Positions 48,842-55,941 of a stretch of DNA of 64,000 nucleotides are shown one piece after another (positions within the stretch are counted from its first letter, which is position 1; every line of letters begins with the position of its first letter). This DNA is from GCA-2715645 sp042095375 (GTDB taxonomy: Bacteria > Bacteroidota > Bacteroidia > Cytophagales > MED-G16). The notes beneath the pieces were generated by a model. That model was not told the origin of the DNA and made no database searches. It was given only the letters and a program-made list of their open reading frames with translations. A program made the position numbers and the translations under genes. Location of the stretch: the NCBI GenBank assembly GCA_042095375.1, contig JBELBJ010000005.1:1-64000 (forward strand), read 5' to 3'.

Positions 48842-48849
48842 TATATTTG
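48842..48849 (+). promoter_or_regulatory. Likely -7 promoter element for rplS
   Basis: TATATTTG followed by C, identical to the motif before rpsP, 20 bases before the rplS ATG in the 84-base gap after trmD. It suggests rplS has its own start of transcription. Confidence 0.45.
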
Positions 48850-48868
48850 CACACTTAAATAAAGGATT

Positions 48869-49222
48869 ATGTCATTAGAAAAAATACAAATGGACAAGGA
48901 AAATGTTGAAAAAAGGAAAAATTTTCCTGATTTTAAGTCTGGAGATATAATTAATGTTCATGTAAAAATCCGAGAGGGAAATAAAGAAAGAATACAGCAA
49001 TTTCAGGGAACTGTAATTCAAAGAAAAAGCATAAGAACAAATGGAGAGACTTTTACCATAAGAAAAATTTCTGATTCGATAGCTGTTGAAAAAATTCTAC
49101 CACTTTTTTCACCAAATATTGAAAAAATAGATGTTATTAGAAAAGGAAAAGTCAGAAGAGCCAGATTATTTTATTTGAGAAAAAGAAAAGGTAAGCAAGC
49201 AAAAATTAAACAAAAAATTTAA
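48869..49222 (+). CDS. rplS: 50S ribosomal protein L19
   Basis: 117 residues. KSGDIINVHVKIREGNKERIQQFQG (shown in part: SGDIINVHVKIREG), the GTVIQRK segment, TFTIRKISDSIAVEKILPL and the basic C terminus RRARLFYLRKRKGK are typical. The size is normal for L19, which sits at the 30S-50S interface. A hairpin lies between it and dapF. Confidence 0.97.
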   Translation: MSLEKIQMDKENVEKRKNFPDFKSGDIINVHVKIREGNKERIQQFQGTVIQRKSIRTNGETFTIRKISDSIAVEKILPLFSPNIEKIDVIRKGKVRRARLFYLRKRKGKQAKIKQKI

Positions 49223-49227
49223 TTTTG

Positions 49228-49250
49228 AATCAACCATTATAAGGTTGATT
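49228..49250. other. Perfect 8-bp hairpin between rplS and dapF
   Basis: AATCAACC (49228-49235) and GGTTGATT (49243-49250) pair perfectly around a 7-base loop. There is no T-run after it on the plus strand, and the dapF ATG begins 3 bases later. It may be a weak terminator, a processing site or a structure limiting dapF translation. Confidence 0.5.
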
Positions 49251-49252
49251 GT

Positions 49253-50023
49253 ATGAACCTATCATTTGAAAAATATCAGGCATCAGGAAATGATTTCATT
49301 TTAATCAATCAATACAATAATAATTTTTTATTAAATAAAAAAAGAATAAAATTTTTATGTGATAGAAACTTAGGGGTGGGTGCAGATGGTCTAATAATTT
49401 TCAGAAATACACCAACAGCAGACTTTGAAATCAAATTTTACAATCCAGATGGATCTGAAAGCTTTTGCGGAAATGGAAGTAGATGCGCTGTTCATTTTGC
49501 TATTTCAAATAAAATATCAAAAAAAAACTTTTCCAGATTTCTTGCAAAAAATAAATATCATGAAGCCTTTGTAAATAGAAGCAAAATTTCAATCAAGATG
49601 AATAACATATCAAATATCAAAAAAATAGATAATGATTATTATGTTGACTTAGAGTCCCCCCATTATGTAAGGTTTTGTAAGGATTTAAATAATTTAGATT
49701 TCAACAAAAACATTAAAAATATTAAGTTAAACTACAATCCAAAATATGGGCTTTTTAATATAAATCTTATTCAAATCATAAATAAAAATGAAATAAGTGT
49801 AAGAACTTTTGAGAAAGGTGTTGAAGGCGAGACCCTTAGCTGTGGTACAGGAGCAATAGCCTCATCAATTGCAGCTTCATTTAAAAAATGTGAAAGCCCA
49901 TTAAAAATAAATTATGCAGGAGGATCAATGAAGGTTAGATTTACCAAGAATATAAATATTTTTGAAAATATTTATTTGGAGGGTTCTCAAAATTTTGTTT
50001 ATTCTGGTAAAATAAAAATTTGA
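49253..50023 (+). CDS. dapF: Diaminopimelate epimerase
   Basis: 256 residues. It converts LL- to meso-diaminopimelate for lysine and peptidoglycan. The two catalytic Cys lie in FCGNGSRC (near 75) and SCGTGAIA (near 198), with the N-terminal KYQASGNDF and GVGADGLI. The EGETLSCGTGA segment is normal. The start just after the hairpin fits the family N terminus. Confidence 0.94.
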   Translation: MNLSFEKYQASGNDFILINQYNNNFLLNKKRIKFLCDRNLGVGADGLIIFRNTPTADFEIKFYNPDGSESFCGNGSRCAVHFAISNKISKKNFSRFLAKNKYHEAFVNRSKISIKMNNISNIKKIDNDYYVDLESPHYVRFCKDLNNLDFNKNIKNIKLNYNPKYGLFNINLIQIINKNEISVRTFEKGVEGETLSCGTGAIASSIAASFKKCESPLKINYAGGSMKVRFTKNINIFENIYLEGSQNFVYSGKIKI

Positions 50024-50068
50024 CTTGATACATTTTTTTTATTTTTGAGGTATAAATGAAATAGAACA

Positions 50069-50989
50069 ATGAGAAAATTTCAATTATTTATTTTAATATT
50101 AGTACTATTATATTCATGTAATATGAATAATGAAAACAAAGAAATTGTGTTTAGTGAAAGATTTGGTTTCGGTAAGATAGTTGGCAAAATAGAAAATAAA
50201 ACAATAAAAGAAGCATCTGGTTTAGTAGAAAGCATCGAAAACCAAAATGGCTTATGGACACATAATGATGGAGGAGATGGTCCATTTTTATATTTTATTT
50301 CCAATCTAGATGCAAAAATTTTAAAAAAAATAAGTTTGGTTGGAATAAAAAATGAAGATTGGGAAGATTTAGCAATTGGGCCAAGCATATTAGGAGATAC
50401 AAGCACATACATTTACCTAGGCGATATAGGAGATAATAAAAAAAATAAAACAATAAAAAAAATTCATTTTTTTAAAGAGCCTAAAATAAAAGAATATGAA
50501 AATGAAATAATTGAAATTAATGATATAAAAACTATCAATTTTTATTCTGAAAAAAAAATAGAAAACTTTGAAACTTTAATGATTGATCCTAATTCAAGAG
50601 AATTATTTTTAATTGCAAAGAATAAAAAAAAGAAACAAAATATATATAAGATTATTACTAAGAATATACAAATAAATAAAGTTCAGGAAGCTAAAAAAGT
50701 TTTGACACTAGATTTAAAAAATTTAAAAGGAGAAATAACAGGTGGAGAAATTTCAAGAAATGGACAAGAATGTTTAATTAAAACTTATAGTAATATTTTA
50801 TTGTGGGAGAAAAAGATCGACGATAAATGGGAAAAAACTTGGTCTCAAAAACCTAAAGTATTAAAATATATTCCCGAATCTCAAGGAGAAGCTATTTGCT
50901 GGTCAAAAGATGGGAATGCATATTTTACTCTAAGTGAAAATGAAAGCTCTGATGAAGAACAAAACTTGTTTAAATATTTAAGAAATTAA
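50069..50989 (+). CDS. Lipoprotein, probable beta-propeller, unknown function
   Basis: 306 residues. Signal peptide with lipobox LLYSC (Cys 17). The mature chain has repeats of strand pairs and motifs such as IKEASGLVES, LWTHNDGGDGPFLYFI, DWEDLAIGP, YIYLGDIGDN and a second-half GEAICWSKDGNAYFTLSE. Such E-A-S-G-L and T-H-N-D patterns occur in beta-propeller proteins of Bacteroidota that are often labelled hypothetical, including SdiA/esterase-like or SMP-30-like folds. No catalytic residues are certain. It converges on the SPOR gene with a 4-base overlap. Confidence 0.8.
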   Translation: MRKFQLFILILVLLYSCNMNNENKEIVFSERFGFGKIVGKIENKTIKEASGLVESIENQNGLWTHNDGGDGPFLYFISNLDAKILKKISLVGIKNEDWEDLAIGPSILGDTSTYIYLGDIGDNKKNKTIKKIHFFKEPKIKEYENEIIEINDIKTINFYSEKKIENFETLMIDPNSRELFLIAKNKKKKQNIYKIITKNIQINKVQEAKKVLTLDLKNLKGEITGGEISRNGQECLIKTYSNILLWEKKIDDKWEKTWSQKPKVLKYIPESQGEAICWSKDGNAYFTLSENESSDEEQNLFKYLRN

Positions 50990-51468
50990 TTTATTTTGAT
51001 TCTATCTGGGACAATTATTGCCTCAGAAAAATTATTAATTAATTTATTTAAAGCCTTATTTGCATTTATTCTATAAAAATATTTTCCTACTTTCACTCTA
51101 TAATTTGGCTGATCATATAAAGTATATATATCCAACTCAGAATAAATAGAATCGGCAGTAAAGAATATTGAATCAGCCTTTTCACGCTCTAAACCAGAAA
51201 ATATTTGAATAGTATAGCCATTTAAATATTTGTTCTTTGGTTTATTTTCATAAGTTATAAAAATATTTTCAAGCTCTTTATTAAACTCAGATTCTTCAGT
51301 AAAAGAAGCTTCATTTCTATTATCAAAATTATTGGCAGCTTTCTCAGGGCTATCTCTTAAAAAAGAGAGATCTTCAAAATAACCCTTCTCTAAATATTGA
51401 GAAGAAACAGGGGGTTTATTTATACAACCGACAATAAATATTATAATAAAAGTTAATAATCTAATCAT
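50986..51468 (-). CDS. SPOR-domain lipoprotein
   Basis: 160 residues. A short signal with lipobox IVGC (Cys 15), a polar acidic linker and a C-terminal SPOR domain from about residue 85: GYTIQIFSG, then YDQPNYRVKVGKYFYR and NFSEAIIVPDRIKI. SPOR domains bind denuded peptidoglycan at division sites. It overlaps the secA end by 8 bases, so the two are translated from one message. Confidence 0.87.
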   Translation of the reverse strand: MIRLLTFIIIFIVGCINKPPVSSQYLEKGYFEDLSFLRDSPEKAANNFDNRNEASFTEESEFNKELENIFITYENKPKNKYLNGYTIQIFSGLEREKADSIFFTADSIYSELDIYTLYDQPNYRVKVGKYFYRINANKALNKLINNFSEAIIVPDRIKIN

Positions 51469-54400
51469 TTATAATAACACATTTTTCATCATTTAAATCG
51501 CTCTCTACTTTTTTATATTTGACATCTTTAATTACTGAACCATTTTCATATTTTACAGAGACTTTACTATTTCTTCCATAAATCTTGTTTGATTTTATAG
51601 GCTCAGATTTAATTCCATCATCACTCCTCTGCTTGTTTCCAGACAGAAGTGATCTAGATTCTTCTTTGTTTGTAGAATAATCATTGCTTTGTCTTTTAAC
51701 CTGTGCTTCTTTTACTTGATCAGGATCTTTGACCGGTATTTGAGAACTAGTCAAAAAAGATACCGTATCCTTGTTTACTTTTGCTATAAATATTTTAAAC
51801 AATTCAAAACCCTCGAATTTATAAATAATCAAAGGGTCCTTTTGTTCATAAACTGCACTTTGAACTGATTGTTTTAAATCATCCATTTCTCTTAGATGTT
51901 CTTTCCAGTTTAAATCAATAGTTGATAAAGTAATAATTTTTTGCATTTCTGTAATTAACAGATCTGCCTCGGTTTCAATACTATTTTCTAAATCACAAGC
52001 AACACCAATCTGTTTTTTTCCATCAGTAAAAGGTATCAGGATTTTTTTTACTGTTGCTCCTTTCTCTTTATAAATTCTTTTGAGAACAGGTAAGGCTGCT
52101 GATTTTATTATCTCATTTTTAGAATTATAATTATTTAGTAAACTATCATATAAATCTGATGAAATTAAATTGGAATCATTTTTTTCAAAATCATCCTTAT
52201 TCATATCGAAATCAAAACCTAAAATTCCAAAAATATTTAACTTAAACTCATCAAAATTGTTCGATTCTTTAGAAGATAAAACTATATCTTCACAGGTATC
52301 ATAAAACATATTAAGAATATCAACATCTAGTCTTTCTCCGTTTAAAGCATTCTTTCTTCTCTTATAAATTACTTCTCTTTGAGAGTTCATCACATTATCA
52401 TATTCTAAAAGTCTTTTTCTAATAGCAAAATTATTTTCCTCAACTTTTTTTTGTGCTCTTTCAATAGATTTAGTAATCATACTATGTTGTATTACCTCGT
52501 CATCATCTATTCCTAATCGATCCATGATTTTAGTCATTCTATCTGAACCAAATAGTCTCATGAGATTATCTTCCAAAGAAACAAAGAACTGTGAAGATCC
52601 CACATCTCCTTGTCTTCCAGCACGACCCCTAAGTTGCCTGTCTACTCTTCTAGACTCATGCCTTTCGGTACCTACGATAGCAAGACCACCAGCTTCTCTA
52701 GATTCCTCAGTTAATTTAATATCTGTTCCCCTTCCTGCCATATTAGTTGCAATAGTCACAGCACCTGGCTTACCAGCTTCAGCTACAACTTCAGCTTCTC
52801 TTGCATGTTGTTTAGCATTTAAAACTTGATGTTTTATTTTTTTTATTGAAAGCATTCTACTCAATAATTCTGAGATTTCTACAGAAGTAGTACCAACTAA
52901 CGTTGGCCTTCCTTGATCTTTTAATTCTATTATTTCATTAATTATTGCATTAAATTTTGCTTTTAAAGTTTTATAAACCTTGTCCTGCATATCATTTCTT
53001 ACAATATCTTTATTTGTTGGAATCACAACACAATCAAGTTTATATATTTCCCAAAGCTCACCCGCTTCTGTTTCAGCAGTTCCAGTCATTCCACTTAATT
53101 TATTGTACATTCTAAAAAAATTCTGAAGAGTAATCGTAGCATATGTTTGAGTGGCGTCTTCAATTGTTACATTTTCCTTTGCTTCGATTGCTTGATGTAA
53201 GCCATCAGAATACCTTCTTCCCTCCATTATTCTTCCAGTTTGTTCATCAACAATTTTTACTTTACCATCCATTACTACATATTCCTGATCTTTTTCAAAA
53301 AGAGAATATGCTTTTAAAAGTTGATTAATTGTATGTATCCTTTTTGTTTTCAAACTATAATCATTAATCAACGCACCTTTTTTTTCTACAACATCTTCCT
53401 TTTTGGAATATTTCTTTTCAATTTCATCAATTTCAACTCCAATATCTGGAACGATAAAAAAGTTTGGATCATCTCCTTCGCTTGTTATTACATCTATTCC
53501 CTTATCGGTTAACTGAATAGAATTATTTTTTTCTTCTATAGTATAATATAAAGGCTCATCAGCTTCTGGCATAAGCTTGGAGTTATCCTGTAAATAATAA
53601 TTTTCTGTATTTTGCATAATTGATTTTATACCCGACTCACTTAAATACTTAATCAATGGCTTGTATTTTGGCAAACCCCTAAATGCCCTAAAAAGTGCTC
53701 TTCCACCATTTTCTTCATCTTTTTGCTCAATAAGTTTTTTTGCTTCTGATAGATAGCCCGTAACCAACTTTCTTTGAAGATCGACTAGCTTACTTATTCT
53801 TGGTTTAAGATCAAAGAACTCATGATCATCTCCCTTTGGAATAGGTCCTGAAATTATAAGCGGTGTTCTTGCCTCATCAACTAGCACAGAATCTACTTCA
53901 TCTACCATTGCAAAGTTGAGTTCTCTTTGTACCAATTCTTTTTTCTCTCTAACCATATTATCTCTTAGATAATCAAAACCAAATTCATTATTTGTACCAT
54001 AAGTAATATTACAATTGTAAGCATCTATTCTTTCTTGAGAATTTGGAGAATACTTATCTATACAATCAACGGTTAATCTATGAAATTCAAAAATAGGGGC
54101 ATTCCATTCTGCATCTCTTTTAGCCAAATAATCATTAACTGTTACGATATGAACTCCTTTATCAGATAGGGCATTAAGGTAGGCTGGTAATGTTGCAACT
54201 AGTGTTTTACCTTCACCCGTTGCCATTTCAGATATTTTCCCTTGATGTAAAACAACTCCCCCAATCAATTGAACATCATAATGAATCATGTTCCATTCTA
54301 TTTCCGCTCCTGCAGCACTCCACTTATTTATCCAAACAGCATTTTTACCTTCTATTTTTACATTATCCTTAATTGACGCTAAATTATAATCAAAATCTTC

Positions 54401-54808
54401 TGCTTTAACCGTGATTTTTTTGTTTACGGAAAACCTTCTTGCGGTTTCCTTAACTACGGCAAATGCTTCAGGCAAAATTTCATTTAAAGTGTTTTCTATT
54501 ATTTCTTTTTCTTCTACGCTTAGTTTATCAATTTTATCTAAAATCTCCTCTTTTAATTCTATGTTCTGCTCCTTTTCATTTATATAATCTTCTTTTAGAG
54601 ATTTAATTTGATCCGAGACTTTTTTTGTATTAGCAGATATTTTTTCTTTAAAAGAAACTGTTTTATCTCTTAATTCTTGATCAGAAATAGATGATAATTT
54701 ATCAAACTCAGAATTAATTTTATCAACATATGGATAAAGAAGCTTTAAATCTTTATCACTTTTTGTTCCAAATATTTTTTTTATACCCTTTCCTAATAAA
54801 CCAAGCAT
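51461..54808 (-). CDS. secA: Protein translocase ATPase SecA
   Basis: 1,115 residues. Motor of Sec export. Walker A-type ATGEGKTLVATLPAYLN, DEVDSVLVDEARTPLIISG, the preprotein cross-linking domain, GRTLVGTTSVEISE-like RPTLVGTTSVEISE and IATNMAGRGTDIKL, and RQLRGRAGRQGDVGSS. The chain is longer than the E. coli form (901 residues) because of inserts near residues 330-400 and in the helical domains, usual for Bacteroidota. The C terminus ends NDEKCVIIND without the zinc-binding CxCxSGK(x)6CH tail. Confidence 0.97.
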   Translation of the reverse strand: MLGLLGKGIKKIFGTKSDKDLKLLYPYVDKINSEFDKLSSISDQELRDKTVSFKEKISANTKKVSDQIKSLKEDYINEKEQNIELKEEILDKIDKLSVEEKEIIENTLNEILPEAFAVVKETARRFSVNKKITVKAEDFDYNLASIKDNVKIEGKNAVWINKWSAAGAEIEWNMIHYDVQLIGGVVLHQGKISEMATGEGKTLVATLPAYLNALSDKGVHIVTVNDYLAKRDAEWNAPIFEFHRLTVDCIDKYSPNSQERIDAYNCNITYGTNNEFGFDYLRDNMVREKKELVQRELNFAMVDEVDSVLVDEARTPLIISGPIPKGDDHEFFDLKPRISKLVDLQRKLVTGYLSEAKKLIEQKDEENGGRALFRAFRGLPKYKPLIKYLSESGIKSIMQNTENYYLQDNSKLMPEADEPLYYTIEEKNNSIQLTDKGIDVITSEGDDPNFFIVPDIGVEIDEIEKKYSKKEDVVEKKGALINDYSLKTKRIHTINQLLKAYSLFEKDQEYVVMDGKVKIVDEQTGRIMEGRRYSDGLHQAIEAKENVTIEDATQTYATITLQNFFRMYNKLSGMTGTAETEAGELWEIYKLDCVVIPTNKDIVRNDMQDKVYKTLKAKFNAIINEIIELKDQGRPTLVGTTSVEISELLSRMLSIKKIKHQVLNAKQHAREAEVVAEAGKPGAVTIATNMAGRGTDIKLTEESREAGGLAIVGTERHESRRVDRQLRGRAGRQGDVGSSQFFVSLEDNLMRLFGSDRMTKIMDRLGIDDDEVIQHSMITKSIERAQKKVEENNFAIRKRLLEYDNVMNSQREVIYKRRKNALNGERLDVDILNMFYDTCEDIVLSSKESNNFDEFKLNIFGILGFDFDMNKDDFEKNDSNLISSDLYDSLLNNYNSKNEIIKSAALPVLKRIYKEKGATVKKILIPFTDGKKQIGVACDLENSIETEADLLITEMQKIITLSTIDLNWKEHLREMDDLKQSVQSAVYEQKDPLIIYKFEGFELFKIFIAKVNKDTVSFLTSSQIPVKDPDQVKEAQVKRQSNDYSTNKEESRSLLSGNKQRSDDGIKSEPIKSNKIYGRNSKVSVKYENGSVIKDVKYKKVESDLNDEKCVIIND

Positions 54809-54901
54809 ACAAGTACTTTTTGAGACGTAAATTTAGAGTAATAATAGGATAAGTTATTAATTCCACAAATAAAATTAATTTACTTATAAGAAAAACCTTA
54901 A

Positions 54902-55552
54902 TTAAAATTTAATGTTACAAGAAATATTAAGAATATTTCTAAAACTCCATAAGAAACTATTTGTCTCACTACTCGACTCTTTTCTATTTGATTCAAGAAT
55001 ATAGGATGGTGCTATTTGAAATGGAGAATCTTTAATTTTTATACTCAAGCCTAAAATTATCCTATCCCTAACTAAACTTCCTTCAGAAAAATTGATTTCA
55101 TTTTGAAAAAATGGATTATAATTATCCCAGATATTTAAAGAATAAGCTAATCTTAATCTATATCTAAATATATTATTATTAAGTTCAAAGATTCTATATT
55201 CATTTCTAAGTCTTAACTTCAAATTATCATTTATCTTATAAGATAGGTCAAAGTGAGGCCTTAATTCCGCAAACCTATCATCATCTTTCATTGCATAAAT
55301 TTGTCTAAAAAATAAACCAAAGCTCATCTTTTCATATTTATAAGATAAACCCATATTGAACCAGGTCGCATCAAACCCTTTTTCATCATGATCATATTTA
55401 CTCCTAAATTTAAACTTTATATCTAAATCATCAATTATCTCTCCTGATACCTCAATCGTTGGCCAAGTTTGAAAACTAGATTGTGAAAAAATATAGGTTG
55501 GTATTAAAAAAATTAATACTAATAAAAACAATACTTTTTTATATAGAATCAT
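54902..55552 (-). CDS. DUF2490 outer-membrane beta-barrel protein
   Basis: 216 residues. Signal peptide ending IFSQ, then alternating amphipathic strands: FQTWPTIEVSGEII, FKFRSKYDHDEKGFDATWF, LKLRLRNEYRIFELN and a last strand ending in CNIKF with the terminal Phe seen in outer-membrane barrels. This fits DUF2490, a small barrel of unknown role. No signs of enzyme residues. The 390 bases upstream hold no intact gene. Confidence 0.85.
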   Translation of the reverse strand: MILYKKVLFLLVLIFLIPTYIFSQSSFQTWPTIEVSGEIIDDLDIKFKFRSKYDHDEKGFDATWFNMGLSYKYEKMSFGLFFRQIYAMKDDDRFAELRPHFDLSYKINDNLKLRLRNEYRIFELNNNIFRYRLRLAYSLNIWDNYNPFFQNEINFSEGSLVRDRIILGLSIKIKDSPFQIAPSYILESNRKESSSETNSFLWSFRNILNISCNIKF

Positions 55553-55719
55553 AAAATAACTCTTTAAAAAAAGAGTAATTTATGATATATTTTTAATCCA
55601 TAAAAAAAGGACACAAATTAAATCTCTAAAAGAAGATTATATAATATCGGTTTTCTATTTGGGGCTGGTCTTTATATAATGAGGTATAATAGTGAAGTTC
55701 TAGGTATCTGAATGGGGGC
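55553..55719. other. Intergenic stretch, first part of a gene scar
   Basis: No intact ORF. A plus-strand frame near 55650-55711 reads FLFGAGLYIMRYNSEVLG before a TGA and looks membrane-like, but I do not recognise it. It could be another broken gene piece. It joins directly to the two recognised remnants that follow. Confidence 0.4.
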
Positions 55720-55827
55720 TTAGTTTCCTAATATAATTTTCTTTAGTTCTTTCGCCTTTTTGTTATACTCAGTTTTAGAAATTATACCTGAGTCTAATAG
55801 TTTTTTAAGTTCTTTTATTTCTTTAGA
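55720..55827 (-). pseudogene. Remnant: C-terminal SHOCT domain of a lost gene
   Basis: The minus strand reads SSKEIKELKKLLDSGIISK, then TEYNKKAKELKKIILGN and a TAA at 55720-55722. That is the ordinary end of a SHOCT protein (L-L-D-x-G-I-I-x-x-x-E-Y/F). The frame continues upstream into sequence that is antisense to the response-regulator remnant, where a stop follows soon, so the rest of the gene is gone. An ORF of about 57 codons from ATG 55890 would make a chimera of the two, but there is no reason to believe it is expressed. Confidence 0.65.
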
Positions 55828-55828
55828 A

Positions 55829-55933
55829 GATGTTGATGTACATATAAGAAAGTTAAGAGAAAAAATAGGAGAAAATTTTATTAAAACCATTAAAGGCGTT
55901 GGTTATAAATTTGAAGTCCTTACAAAAAATTAA
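55829..55933 (+). pseudogene. Remnant: C-terminal end of an OmpR/PhoB-type response regulator
   Basis: The plus strand reads DVDVHIRKLREKIG, then FIKTIKGVGYKFEVLTKN and TAA at 55931-55933. This is the recognition-helix and wing part of the winged-helix DNA-binding domain (V-D-V-H-I-x-K-L-R-x-K ... G-V-G-Y-K-F). Only about 34 residues remain. Upstream the frame becomes sequence antisense to the SHOCT remnant with no ATG, so the receiver domain and start are missing. It ends 8 bases from the convergent end of the TonB-dependent receptor gene, the expected place of an intact regulator that has since been deleted. Confidence 0.72.
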
Positions 55934-55941
55934 TCTTTTAT

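Noticed and set aside
55724..55890. Chimeric 57-codon minus-strand ORF (ATG 55890) and open plus-strand frame from 55724
   Set aside because: Each is half antisense to the other recognised remnant, so neither is likely to be a designed gene. They arise from the junction.
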